Assembly: GCF_014208045.1 (NCBI RefSeq)
Contig: NZ_JACHML010000001.1
Location: forward strand, 2,604,001-2,668,000
Direction of reading: 5' to 3'
Source: Microbacterium thalassium
Lineage (GTDB): Bacteria; Actinomycetota; Actinomycetes; Actinomycetales; Microbacteriaceae
DNA: 64,000 bases
A model generated the notes under the pieces. That model was not told the DNA's origin. It worked only from the letters and a program-made list of their open reading frames with translations, and ran no database searches. The translations under genes were made by a program, and so were the position numbers. Below, piece by piece: positions 17,652 to 28,622 of this stretch; the first letter of the stretch is position 1; each line of letters starts with the position of its first letter.

Positions 17652-19352
17652 GTGACGACGTACGACCCTCCCCGCCCCTGGATCGCCAGCTACGAGCCCG
17701 GCGTCCCCGAGGACCTGACCCCCGTGACCGGCTCGCTGGTCGAGATCGTCGAGAGTTCGGCGAAGGAGTATCCCGACGCTCCCGCACTGCAGTTCTTCGG
17801 CCGCGAGACGACCTATCGCTCGCTGGACGAGCAGATCGAGCGCGCCGCCGCGGGCCTGGCGAAGCTGGGCGTGCGCGCGGGCGACCGCGTCGCCATCGTC
17901 CTGCCGAACTGCCCGCAGCACATCGTGGCGTTCTACGCGATCCTGCGTCTGGGCGCCGTCGTGATCGAGCACAACCCGCTGTACACCCCGCGCGAACTGC
18001 GCAAGCAGTACGAGGACCACGGCGCGAAGCACTCGATCGTGTGGACCAAGGTCGTCGACACCGTGCAGAAGTTCCCGTCGGATCTGAAGCAGTCGGCGAT
18101 CATCTCGGTCGACATCACCAAGGCGATGCCGCTGGGCACGCGCCTGGCGCTGAAGCTGCCGATCCGCAAGGCCCGCGAAGCACGCGAGGCGCTGCACGCG
18201 CCCGTGCACGGCACCGTGCCGTGGGAGACGCTGCTCTCCCACGAGCGGCTCCCCGCGACGCACCCGAGGCCGGCCACCGACGATCTCGCCCTCATCCAGT
18301 ACACCAGCGGCACCACCGGCACGCCCAAGGGCGCATCGCTGACGCACCGCAATCTCGTGTCGAACGCCGCTCAGGCACGGGCCTGGGTCCCGCAGATCAA
18401 GAAGGGCGAAGGCTGCGTGGTCTACGCCGTCCTCCCCATGTTCCATGCCTACGGGCTGACGCTCTGCCTGGCGTTCGCGATGTCGATGGGTGCGCGCCTC
18501 GTGCTGTTCCCGCGGTTCGACCCCGACATGGTCCTCGACGCGATCAAGAAGCATCCGCCGACATTCCTCCCGGCGGTTCCCCCGATCGCCGATCGCCTGC
18601 TCAAGCGCGCCCGTGAGAAGGGCGTATCGCTGGAGGGGATCGATGTGGCGATCTCGGGCGCCATGGCCCTCCCTCACGAGCTCGTCGTCCCGTTCGAGGC
18701 GGCTTCGGGCGGATACCTCGTCGAGGGCTACGGACTGAGCGAGTGCTCCCCCGTGCTGATGGCCAACCCCGTCGGCGACAACCGCGTGCCCGGCACCGTG
18801 GGCCTGCCGCTCCCGGGCACCGAGTGCCGCGTCGTCGATCCCGACGAGCCCACGCGGGACGTCGCGCCCGGCGAGCCCGGCGAGCTGATCGTGCGCGGCC
18901 CGCAGGTGTTCTCGGGCTACTACGGCAAGCCCGAGGAGACCGAGGCGGTCTTCGTCGGCGACTGGTTCCGGACCGGCGACATCGTCGAGATCGACGAGAA
19001 GGGCTTCGTGCGCATCGTCGACCGCATCAAGGAGCTCATCATCACCGGTGGGTTCAACGTCGCTCCGACCGAGGTCGAGAGCGCCCTCCGGCAGCATCCG
19101 GCCGTCGATGACGCCGCCGTGGTCGGGCTGCCGAGCAGCAAGTCGGGCGAAGAGGTCGTCGCGGCCGTCGTGCTCGACGAGTCCGTCGACGACGTCGACG
19201 TCGACGCGATCCGCGAGTTCGTGCGCGGCATCCTCACTCCTTACAAGGTCCCGCGGCGTGTGTTCGTGGTCGACGAGCTCCCCAAGTCGCTCATCGGCAA
19301 GGTGCTGCGCCGCCAGGTGCGCGAGAAGCTGCTCGACCTCACGAAGAGCTGA
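17652..19352 (+). CDS. fadD: Long-chain fatty acid-CoA ligase
   Basis: A 566-residue adenylate-forming enzyme of the ANL superfamily. The phosphate-binding loop YTSGTTGTPKGASLTH is at residues 217-232; GYGLSECSP and DWFRTGDIVEIDEKGFVRIVDRIKE give the A5 and A7-A8 motifs; the C-terminal lysine is in PKSLIGKVLRRQ. It makes acyl-CoA from fatty acid, ATP and CoA in the cytoplasm or at the membrane. Chain-length preference cannot be read. The stop codon abuts that of the convergent YciI-like gene, forming TGATCA. Confidence 0.93.
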   Translation: MTTYDPPRPWIASYEPGVPEDLTPVTGSLVEIVESSAKEYPDAPALQFFGRETTYRSLDEQIERAAAGLAKLGVRAGDRVAIVLPNCPQHIVAFYAILRLGAVVIEHNPLYTPRELRKQYEDHGAKHSIVWTKVVDTVQKFPSDLKQSAIISVDITKAMPLGTRLALKLPIRKAREAREALHAPVHGTVPWETLLSHERLPATHPRPATDDLALIQYTSGTTGTPKGASLTHRNLVSNAAQARAWVPQIKKGEGCVVYAVLPMFHAYGLTLCLAFAMSMGARLVLFPRFDPDMVLDAIKKHPPTFLPAVPPIADRLLKRAREKGVSLEGIDVAISGAMALPHELVVPFEAASGGYLVEGYGLSECSPVLMANPVGDNRVPGTVGLPLPGTECRVVDPDEPTRDVAPGEPGELIVRGPQVFSGYYGKPEETEAVFVGDWFRTGDIVEIDEKGFVRIVDRIKELIITGGFNVAPTEVESALRQHPAVDDAAVVGLPSSKSGEEVVAAVVLDESVDDVDVDAIREFVRGILTPYKVPRRVFVVDELPKSLIGKVLRRQVREKLLDLTKS

Positions 19353-19685
19353 TCAGTCCGTCGCCGGCGGCGCCGTCATGTCGAGGCCGTCGCGGGCGAC
19401 GGCGACCGCGTAGCGGTGCAGCGTCGCGGCGAAGACGCCGGCGGCCACGGCCGGGTCGGCGTTCATGATCGCGCGAGCGGCCGGTTCGTCGTCGGCTTCG
19501 AACACCGTGATGCCCACGGTGTCCGGCCCTTCGCCCTGCGTCCGCCCGGCCAGGATGAGCACGCCGCGGTCGCGCAGCTCCACCAGGTAGCGGAAGTGGG
19601 CGCCGACGACGGCCGCTTCGTCGTCGGTCGCGTCGTCGACCATGTCGGCCCGGGCGGGGACGATCCGGTACAGCCATTGCGCCAT
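19353..19685 (-). CDS. YciI-family protein
   Basis: A 110-residue alpha/beta barrel protein. YciI-type features are LYRIVPARADMVDDATDDE at the N-terminus, HFRYLVELRDRGVLILAGRTQ in the middle, and a FEADDEPAARAIMNADPAVAAGVF end, which place it in the dimeric alpha-beta barrel superfamily. Function is not established. The ATG has AAGGAG at good spacing. It lies 25 bp downstream of ligA on the same strand. Confidence 0.85.
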   Translation of the reverse strand: MAQWLYRIVPARADMVDDATDDEAAVVGAHFRYLVELRDRGVLILAGRTQGEGPDTVGITVFEADDEPAARAIMNADPAVAAGVFAATLHRYAVAVARDGLDMTAPPATD

Positions 19686-19710
19686 TCGGGGACTCCTTGC
19701 GGTGCTGCCC

Positions 19711-22020
<2,310 letters not shown>

Positions 22021-22046
22021 GGCAGTGCCTCCGACGCTGCCGGTGC

Positions 22047-23147
22047 TCACGAGGCGACCGCGGGTGCGGCCGACACCGTGCGGTCGATCGTGAACTGGCC
22101 GATCACGCGCGTGCCGTCGTAGAGCACCGCCGTCTGCCCGGGCGCGACGCCTTCGAACGGCGTCGCGGGACGCACCGTCACAGCGCCGTCCGCGATCACG
22201 GCATGCGCGGGGACGGGGTCGGCGTGCGCGCGGATCTGGACGTCGCACGCGAACGCGTCTGCTTCGGGCGCAGCGCCCGCCCACGTGTACCGCTCCCCCG
22301 CGATCTCGGCGGTCGCGAGCGCCTCCTTCGGGCCGACCACGACGGTGTTGCTCACCGGTCGCACCTCGAGCACGAAGCGCGGCTTGCCGTCGGGGGCCGG
22401 GACGCCCAGCTGCAGTCCGCGCCGCTGGCCGACCGTGAACGCGTGGGCTCCCTCGTGGCTGCCGACGACCGATCCCGAGCGGTCGACGATGTCGCCGGTC
22501 GCGGTGCCCACCTTCTCGGCGAGCCAGCCCTTGGTGTCGCCGTCGGGGATGAAGCAGATGTCGTGCGAGTCGGGCTTCTGCGCGACCGACAGACCGCGCG
22601 CCTCGGCCTCGGCGCGCACGACGGCCTTGGAGGGTGTGGACCCGAGGGGGAACATCGTGTGCGCTAGCTGCTCGGCCGTCAGGACGCCGAGCACATAGGA
22701 CTGGTCCTTGGCCGCGTCGGACGCACGGTGCAGCTCGAGCCCGTCGGGTCCGTCGGCCAGCGTCGCGTAGTGACCCGTGCACACGGCGTCGAAGCCGAGT
22801 TCGAGGGCTCGCTCGAGGAGCGCTGCGAACTTGATCTTCTCGTTGCAGCGCATGCACGGGTTCGGCGTGCGGCCGGCGCGGTACTCGGCGACGAAGTCGT
22901 CGATGACGTCGTCGCGGAACCGCTCCGAGAAGTCCCACACGTAGAACGGGATGCCGAGGCGGTCGGCGGCGCGTCGCGCGTCCATGGCGTCCTCGATCGT
23001 GCAGCACCCGCGGCTGCCGGTGCGCAGCGTGCCGCCCGCGCGGGAGAGCGCGAGGTGCACGCCGACGACGTCGTGGCCCGCCTCGACGGCCCGTGCGGCC
23101 GCCACGGCGGAGTCCACGCCACCGCTCATGGCCGCCAGGATCCGCAT
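22047..23147 (-). CDS. mnmA: tRNA-specific 2-thiouridylase MnmA
   Basis: A 366-residue MnmA (TrmU), which installs sulfur at position 2 of U34 in tRNA-Lys, Glu and Gln. The PP-loop SGGVDS is at residues 8-13. The catalytic cysteines are C98 (NPCMRCN) and C198 ([10 protein letters not shown]). It lies 9 bp downstream of a cysteine desulfurase, its likely sulfur donor. A TAGACT -10 sits 6 nt before the ATG and overlaps the stop codon of the upstream gene, so mnmA can be transcribed separately. Confidence 0.96.
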   Translation of the reverse strand: MRILAAMSGGVDSAVAAARAVEAGHDVVGVHLALSRAGGTLRTGSRGCCTIEDAMDARRAADRLGIPFYVWDFSERFRDDVIDDFVAEYRAGRTPNPCMRCNEKIKFAALLERALELGFDAVCTGHYATLADGPDGLELHRASDAAKDQSYVLGVLTAEQLAHTMFPLGSTPSKAVVRAEAEARGLSVAQKPDSHDICFIPDGDTKGWLAEKVGTATGDIVDRSGSVVGSHEGAHAFTVGQRRGLQLGVPAPDGKPRFVLEVRPVSNTVVVGPKEALATAEIAGERYTWAGAAPEADAFACDVQIRAHADPVPAHAVIADGAVTVRPATPFEGVAPGQTAVLYDGTRVIGQFTIDRTVSAAPAVAS

Positions 23148-23153
23148 GCGCCC

Positions 23154-23159
23154 AGTCTA
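23154..23159 (-). promoter_or_regulatory. -10 element of mnmA, overlapping a stop codon
   Basis: TAGACT on the minus strand, 6 nt before the mnmA ATG. Its first three bases are the TAG stop (23159-23157) of the cysteine desulfurase gene. Confidence 0.5.
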
Positions 23160-24341
23160 CGAGCGGGCGCCTGGACGGCGGCCGGATGCGGCCCGCGCGC
23201 GGGTGACCGCCTCGGGGAGCGCCGCCAGCACGGCATCGACGTCGGCATCGGTGCTCGTGCGCCCGAGCGTGAAGCGCAGCACCTGGCGCGCCTCGGCATC
23301 CGTGCGCCCCAGAGCCAGCACGACGTGGGACGGCTCGGGGACGCCTGCCTGGCACGCCGACCCGGTCGACACGCAGATGCCGGCGACGTCGAGGAGGAAC
23401 AGCAGCGGCTCTCCCCCGGCGCCGTGGAAGAGCAGGTGGGCGTTGCCAGGCACGCGCTCCTCGGGATCGCCGAGCAGCTCGACGTCGTCGACCGTCGCGA
23501 GCACGCCCGCCACGAGCCTGCGGCGCATCGCCGCCAGGCGTCGCTGCTCGCTCTCGCGCTCCGCCTCGGCGAGCTCGGCCGCGACGGCGAACGCGACCGC
23601 GCCCGCCACGGCCTGCGTGCCCGCGCGCAGGCCGCGCTGCTGGCCGCCGCCGCGCAGCAGCGGGACGAGGTCGGCGGTGCGCGACGCCACGAGCGCTCCC
23701 ACACCCGTCGGGCCGCCGATCTTGTGGGCCGAGACGCTCATCGCGATCAGGCCCGCCGGGCCTGCGGCATCCGCCCGCCACGACCGGTAGTCCACGCGCA
23801 CGTGCCCGAAGGCCGCGACGGCGTCCACATGCAGCGGCACGGCGGCGAGGGATGCCGCGCGCGCGAGCGCCGGGACGTCATTGACGGTGCCCACTTCGTT
23901 GTTCGCCGCGATCGCCGTCGCCGCGACCGCGCCGTCCAGCGCCGCGGCGAACCGATCGGCGTCGATGCGACCCTGCGGATCGAGCGGGACGGGGCGGACC
24001 GTCGCCCCCTCCCGTGCGGCGAGGGCCTCGACGGCGTCGAGCGCGGCATGGTGCTCGCCGTCGGGCAGCACGAACGCCCCGTCCTCCCGAGCCCGGGCGC
24101 GCCACATCCCCGTGATCGCGAGATTGACCGCCTCGGTGCCGCCCGAGGTGAAGACGACCTCGATCGGATCGCATCCGACGACCGCCGCCAGCCGCTCGCG
24201 CGCGTCCTCGAGAGCGCGTCGTGCGGCCTGACCGGCGGCATGGATGGACGATGCGTTGCCGGTGAGGGACGCGGTCCGCGCCCAGGCCTCGACGGCTTCG
24301 GGTCGCACCGGGGTGGTCGCCGCATGGTCGAGATACACCAT
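23157..24341 (-). CDS. Cysteine desulfurase (NifS/IscS family)
   Basis: A 394-residue PLP enzyme that moves sulfur from L-cysteine to an acceptor. The N-terminus VYLDHAATTPV is standard; the PLP lysine is K207 (SAHKIGGPTGVGAL); the persulfide cysteine is C330 in TGSACQAG. The location beside mnmA suggests service in tRNA thiolation. It is class I-like (IscS/NifS) by the SSGSAC-type loop. Divergent from glgX. Start ATG at 24341 has a purine-rich stretch GGGGGTGCGAC before it. Confidence 0.93.
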   Translation of the reverse strand: MVYLDHAATTPVRPEAVEAWARTASLTGNASSIHAAGQAARRALEDARERLAAVVGCDPIEVVFTSGGTEAVNLAITGMWRARAREDGAFVLPDGEHHAALDAVEALAAREGATVRPVPLDPQGRIDADRFAAALDGAVAATAIAANNEVGTVNDVPALARAASLAAVPLHVDAVAAFGHVRVDYRSWRADAAGPAGLIAMSVSAHKIGGPTGVGALVASRTADLVPLLRGGGQQRGLRAGTQAVAGAVAFAVAAELAEAERESEQRRLAAMRRRLVAGVLATVDDVELLGDPEERVPGNAHLLFHGAGGEPLLFLLDVAGICVSTGSACQAGVPEPSHVVLALGRTDAEARQVLRFTLGRTSTDADVDAVLAALPEAVTRARAASGRRPGARS

Positions 24342-24386
24342 GTCGCACCCCCGTTCGCGCGTTACCTCCGCGACTCACGCGGTCAC

Positions 24387-24392
24387 TACTCT
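24387..24392 (+). promoter_or_regulatory. -10 element of glgX-glgE-glgB (leaderless)
   Basis: TACTCT, 7 nt before the ATG at 24400. CCGCG (24368-24372) and CGCGG (24378-24382) form a small inverted repeat just upstream, which could be a regulator site. Confidence 0.5.
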
Positions 24393-24399
24393 AGAGCGC

Positions 24400-26481
24400 A
24401 TGTCGAGTCAACAGTCCCCGGTCATCACTCCTCCGGGGCTGCTCAGCACCGACCTCGACGATCTGGGCGTCAGGTTCGGCCCCGAGGGCGGAACCCTGCG
24501 TGTCTGGTCGGGATCGGCGAACGCGGTCGAGCTCGTCATGTTCGACACCGCCGACCTCGACTGGGCGACCGCGACGGTGCCGATGGAGCCGCTCGGCGGC
24601 GGCGTGTGGGCCGCGACCTCGAAGCGGCTGAAGCCCGGCACCGTGTACGCGATCCGGGTCGACGGGCCGCCCGGTCCGGGCGCGACGTTCAACTCCGGGA
24701 CGCTGCTGGTCGAGCCGTACTCGCGCGGACTGGTCAGCGGCGGCTACGGGGACTGGCGCTCGGTCGCCGTGGACGGCTCGTTCGACTGGGGTGGAGTCGC
24801 CAAGCCCGCAACACCCATGGACCGCACCGTGATCTACGAGGGCCACCTCAAGGGCATGTCCAAGCGGCACCCGCTCATCCCGCCCGCCCTCCACGGCACC
24901 TACGCGGGGCTGGCGCATCCCGCGATGATCGACCACTTCCTCTCACTCGGCGTCACCGCGATCGAGCTGCTCCCCGTGCACGCGTTCATCACCGAGCCGC
25001 GCCTGCTCGAGCACGGCCTGTCGAACTACTGGGGCTACAACACCCTCAACTTCTTCACGCCGCACGCGCCCTACGCCACCGACGAGGCCCGGCGGCAGGG
25101 ACCCGAGGCGGTCCTGCGCGAGTTCAAGGGCATGGTGCGGCTGCTCCACGAGGCCGGCCTCGAGGTGATCCTCGACGTGGTCTACAACCACACCTCCGAA
25201 GCGGGCATCGGCGGCCCCCGCTCGAGCCTGCGCGGCATCGACAACAACGCCTACTACCGGCAGCACGACGACGGCGCGTACATCGACGTCACCGGGTGCG
25301 GCAACGCGGTGAACACCGCGACGGATGCCGCCTCGCGCCTCGTGCTCGACTCGCTGCGGTACTGGGCGAACGACGTGCAGATCGACGGCTTCCGCTTCGA
25401 CCTGGCCGTCACCCTCGGCCGCGACGAGATCCACCACTTCTCGCCCGAGCACCCGCTGCTGCGGGCGATCGTCGACGACCCCGCGCTGGCGGGCGTGAAG
25501 AAGATCGCGGAGCCGTGGGACGTCGGCATGGGCGGATGGCAGACCGGCAACTTCGGCGACGGCTGGCACGAGTGGAACGACCGCTACCGCGACCGGGTCC
25601 GCAATTTCTGGCTCAGCGACGTCGACTACGCGCGGCGGGCCTCCACCGCCCCGGTCGGCATCGGCGGGCTCGCCACGCGACTCGCGGGATCGTCGAACAC
25701 CTTCAGCGCCGAGCGGGGCCCCGTCGCGAGCGTCAACTTCGTCACGGCGCACGACGGCTTCACGCTCAACGACCTGGTCTCGTACGACGTCAAGCACAAC
25801 CTCGGAAACGGCGAGCAGAACCGCGACGGCGCCGACACGAACCGCTCGTTCAACCACGGCGCCGAGGGGCGCACCGACGACGAGCGCATCCTCGCCACGC
25901 GCCGCAAGGCCATGCGCAACCTCATGGGCACCCTCCTGCTGTCGGCCGGGGTCCCGATGATCACGGCGGGCGACGAGTTCGGGCGCACGCAGCGCGGGAA
26001 CAACAACGCGTACTGCCACGACTCGCCCCTGACCTGGCTGTCCTGGGACCACGCTCCGTGGCAGCGCGATCTTCTCTCCCACGTGCAGCGCCTCATCGGG
26101 ATCCGGCACGAGAACCCCGCGCTGCGGCCGGTGCGGTTCGCCCGGCTCGACGAGCACACCCCGTCGGCGTCGGTGATGGACTGGTACGACCGGCACGGCG
26201 AGATGATGTCCAGCGAGCGGTGGACCAACCCCGCCCACCGCACACTGCAGTACGTCGCGACGTCCACTCCCGAGGCCGAGCACCCGAACCGCGTGCTGCT
26301 CATGGTCCACGGCAACGAGAGCCCGATCGAGGTCACGCTCCCCGCCGTCGACGGCGTCACGCGCTTCGTCTCGCAGTGGTCCAGCGCCGACGAGCGCCCG
26401 TCCGACGAGCACGCGTCGTACGCCCCCGGCGACACCGTGTCGCTGGAGGGCACGTCGATGCACCTGTTCCGCGCCGAATGA
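24400..26481 (+). CDS. glgX: Glycogen debranching enzyme GlgX/TreX (first copy)
   Basis: A 693-residue GH13 debranching enzyme that hydrolyses alpha-1,6 links in glycogen or maltodextrin. An N-terminal CBM48-like domain (to about 150) is followed by the barrel. The catalytic triad is D334 (DGFRFDLA), E371 (IAEPWDVG) and D452 (VTAHDGFTL). AGDEFGRTQRGNNNAYC is characteristic of the GlgX/TreX group. First gene of a cluster with glgE and glgB. The ATG at 24400 is 7 nt after TACTCT. It differs throughout from the second copy at 55346. Confidence 0.93.
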   Translation: MSSQQSPVITPPGLLSTDLDDLGVRFGPEGGTLRVWSGSANAVELVMFDTADLDWATATVPMEPLGGGVWAATSKRLKPGTVYAIRVDGPPGPGATFNSGTLLVEPYSRGLVSGGYGDWRSVAVDGSFDWGGVAKPATPMDRTVIYEGHLKGMSKRHPLIPPALHGTYAGLAHPAMIDHFLSLGVTAIELLPVHAFITEPRLLEHGLSNYWGYNTLNFFTPHAPYATDEARRQGPEAVLREFKGMVRLLHEAGLEVILDVVYNHTSEAGIGGPRSSLRGIDNNAYYRQHDDGAYIDVTGCGNAVNTATDAASRLVLDSLRYWANDVQIDGFRFDLAVTLGRDEIHHFSPEHPLLRAIVDDPALAGVKKIAEPWDVGMGGWQTGNFGDGWHEWNDRYRDRVRNFWLSDVDYARRASTAPVGIGGLATRLAGSSNTFSAERGPVASVNFVTAHDGFTLNDLVSYDVKHNLGNGEQNRDGADTNRSFNHGAEGRTDDERILATRRKAMRNLMGTLLLSAGVPMITAGDEFGRTQRGNNNAYCHDSPLTWLSWDHAPWQRDLLSHVQRLIGIRHENPALRPVRFARLDEHTPSASVMDWYDRHGEMMSSERWTNPAHRTLQYVATSTPEAEHPNRVLLMVHGNESPIEVTLPAVDGVTRFVSQWSSADERPSDEHASYAPGDTVSLEGTSMHLFRAE

Positions 26482-26528
26482 GTCTGCACACTCCGCCGGG
26501 TCTGGTGTCGGCGGGGCGACGGGCGCGA

Positions 26529-26534
26529 TAGGTT
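26529..26534 (+). promoter_or_regulatory. -10 element of glgE (leaderless)
   Basis: TAGGTT, 6 nt before the GTG at 26541. It supports that start and shows glgE-glgB can be made without glgX. Confidence 0.5.
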
Positions 26535-26540
26535 CGAGTC

Positions 26541-28622
26541 GTGGCCAGCTCGTCCCGTAGCCAGAAGTCCCGCCCCTGGAGGAGCGCAAGCTCCATCCCC
26601 GTCCGCGAAGCCCGCGAATGGCAGTCCGAACGGACGACCGTCTCGCGCCGTGTGCCGCTGGTCAAGCCGCGGCCGGCGGTGCCCTGGGGGGACTTCACCC
26701 CCACGGCGTTCGAGGGCGAAGTGGTGCCGTTCGCGGTGACGTCGTTCCGCGAGGGCCACGATCGCATCGGGGTGCAGGTCCGCCTCACCTCGCCGTCGGG
26801 CGACGTGTCGCTGCACCGCCTGGCCGCCCTCGAGGACGGCTTCGACACGTGGCAGACGCACGTGGCGCTCCTCGAGCAGGGAGTGTGGGGATTCCGGTTC
26901 GAGGGATTCACCGACGACTTCGCGACGTGGCACCACGCCGCGTCCGTCAAGATCGCGGCGGGCGTCGACACCGCCCTCATGCGCGAGATGGGGGCGCGCC
27001 TGTTCGACCGGGCCGCTCGCGAGCGCAATCGCCCCGTCGGGCAGCGTGCCCGCCTCCGCGAGGCCGCCGCCCAGCTGCGCAGCGAATCCGTCGCCGACCA
27101 CGGCGCACTCGAGATCGTCGACGACGCCGTCATCTCCGGGTACTTCCACGACCGTCCGCTCATGTCGCTGACCACCCTCGGCGACGAGCGCCGGCTTCTG
27201 GTGGAGCGCGAGCGCGCCGGCGTCGGAGCGTGGTACGAGTTCTTCCCGCGCTCCGAGGGCGCCAAGCGACGCCGGGACGGCACCGTCAGGTCGGGCACGT
27301 TCCGCACGGCGGCGCGGCGGCTCCCGGCCGTCGCGAAGATGGGCTTCCAGGTGCTGTATCTGCCGCCCATCCACCCCATCGGGCACATCAACCGCAAGGG
27401 CCGCAACAACACCCTCCGCACCGAGCCGGGCGACCCGGGCTCGCCGTGGGCGATCGGATCCGAGGCGGGCGGGCACGACGCCGTCCACCCCGATCTCGGG
27501 CGGCTGGCCGACTTCCGCGCCTTCGTGCGCGCCGCTCGCGCCGAGGGCATCGAGGTCGCCCTCGACCTCGCGCTGCAGGCGGCGCCCGACCACCCGTGGG
27601 TCCAGGAGCACCCGGAGTGGTTCACGACCCTCCCGGACGGCTCGATCGCGTACGCCGAGAACCCTCCCAAGAAGTACCAGGACATCTACCCCGTCAACTT
27701 CGACAACGACCCCGAGGGCATCCGCGCCGAGGTGCTGCGGGTCGTGCGCCACTGGATCGCCCAGGGCGTGCGCATCTTCCGCGTCGACAACCCGCACACC
27801 AAGCCCCTCCAGTTCTGGGAGTGGCTCATCGCGAAGGTCAGCACGGACTTCCCCGACGTGGTCTTCCTCGCCGAAGCGTTCACGCGGCCGGCGCCGCTGC
27901 AGAGCCTGGCGGCCGCCGGGTTCCAGCAGAGCTACACGTACTTCACGTGGCGCAACAGCAAGGCGGAGCTCGAGGAGTTCCTGAGCGGCCTCGCGCACGA
28001 GACGGACGACTTCCTGCGGCCGAACCTGTTCGTCAACACCCCCGACATCCTCACCGAGTACCTGCAGTTCGGCGGACGCCCCGCCTACCGCATCCGCGCG
28101 GCGATCGCCGCGACGGCGGCGCCCACCTACGGCGTGTACGCGGGCTACGAGCTGTACGAGAACGTCGCCCGCCCCGGCTCCGAAGAGAACATCGACAACG
28201 AGAAGTACGAGTACAAGGTCCGCGACTGGGCGGGCGCCGAGGAGCGCGGCGACTCGCTCGCACCCTTCCTCACGCGGCTGAACGAGATCCGCGCGGCGCA
28301 TCCGGCGCTGCGCCAGCTGCGCAACCTCAGCATCCACTGGAGCGACGACGACGCGATCCTCGTGTACGTCAAGCACCTCGATGCCGCGCTGTCGCCGACC
28401 GGAAAGTCCGACACCGTCATCGTCGTCGTCAACGTCGACCCGCACTCGGTCCGTCAGACGCTCGTGCACCTCGACACGCGCGTGTGGGGCGTGACCCCCG
28501 GCGACGCCTTCGACGTCGAAGACCTCATCACGGGTGAGACCTGGACGTGGACGGATCACAACTTCGTGATGCTCGACGCGTTCCGCGAGCCCGTCCACAT
28601 CCTGCACGTGAAGGAGTCATGA
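26541..28622 (+). CDS. glgE: Alpha-1,4-glucan:maltose-1-phosphate maltosyltransferase
   Basis: A 693-residue GH13_3 enzyme that extends alpha-glucan with maltosyl units from maltose 1-phosphate. The N-terminal Ig-like domains (about 40-230) precede the barrel. The nucleophile is D416 (IFRVDNPHTKP), the acid/base E445 (FLAEAFTRP); IHPIGHINRKGRNN is diagnostic of GlgE. The GTG start is supported by a -10 6 nt upstream, leaving a basic 37-residue extension before the conserved core. The stop overlaps glgB. The genes that make maltose 1-phosphate (treS, pep2) are not in the window. Confidence 0.95.
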   Translation: MASSSRSQKSRPWRSASSIPVREAREWQSERTTVSRRVPLVKPRPAVPWGDFTPTAFEGEVVPFAVTSFREGHDRIGVQVRLTSPSGDVSLHRLAALEDGFDTWQTHVALLEQGVWGFRFEGFTDDFATWHHAASVKIAAGVDTALMREMGARLFDRAARERNRPVGQRARLREAAAQLRSESVADHGALEIVDDAVISGYFHDRPLMSLTTLGDERRLLVERERAGVGAWYEFFPRSEGAKRRRDGTVRSGTFRTAARRLPAVAKMGFQVLYLPPIHPIGHINRKGRNNTLRTEPGDPGSPWAIGSEAGGHDAVHPDLGRLADFRAFVRAARAEGIEVALDLALQAAPDHPWVQEHPEWFTTLPDGSIAYAENPPKKYQDIYPVNFDNDPEGIRAEVLRVVRHWIAQGVRIFRVDNPHTKPLQFWEWLIAKVSTDFPDVVFLAEAFTRPAPLQSLAAAGFQQSYTYFTWRNSKAELEEFLSGLAHETDDFLRPNLFVNTPDILTEYLQFGGRPAYRIRAAIAATAAPTYGVYAGYELYENVARPGSEENIDNEKYEYKVRDWAGAEERGDSLAPFLTRLNEIRAAHPALRQLRNLSIHWSDDDAILVYVKHLDAALSPTGKSDTVIVVVNVDPHSVRQTLVHLDTRVWGVTPGDAFDVEDLITGETWTWTDHNFVMLDAFREPVHILHVKES

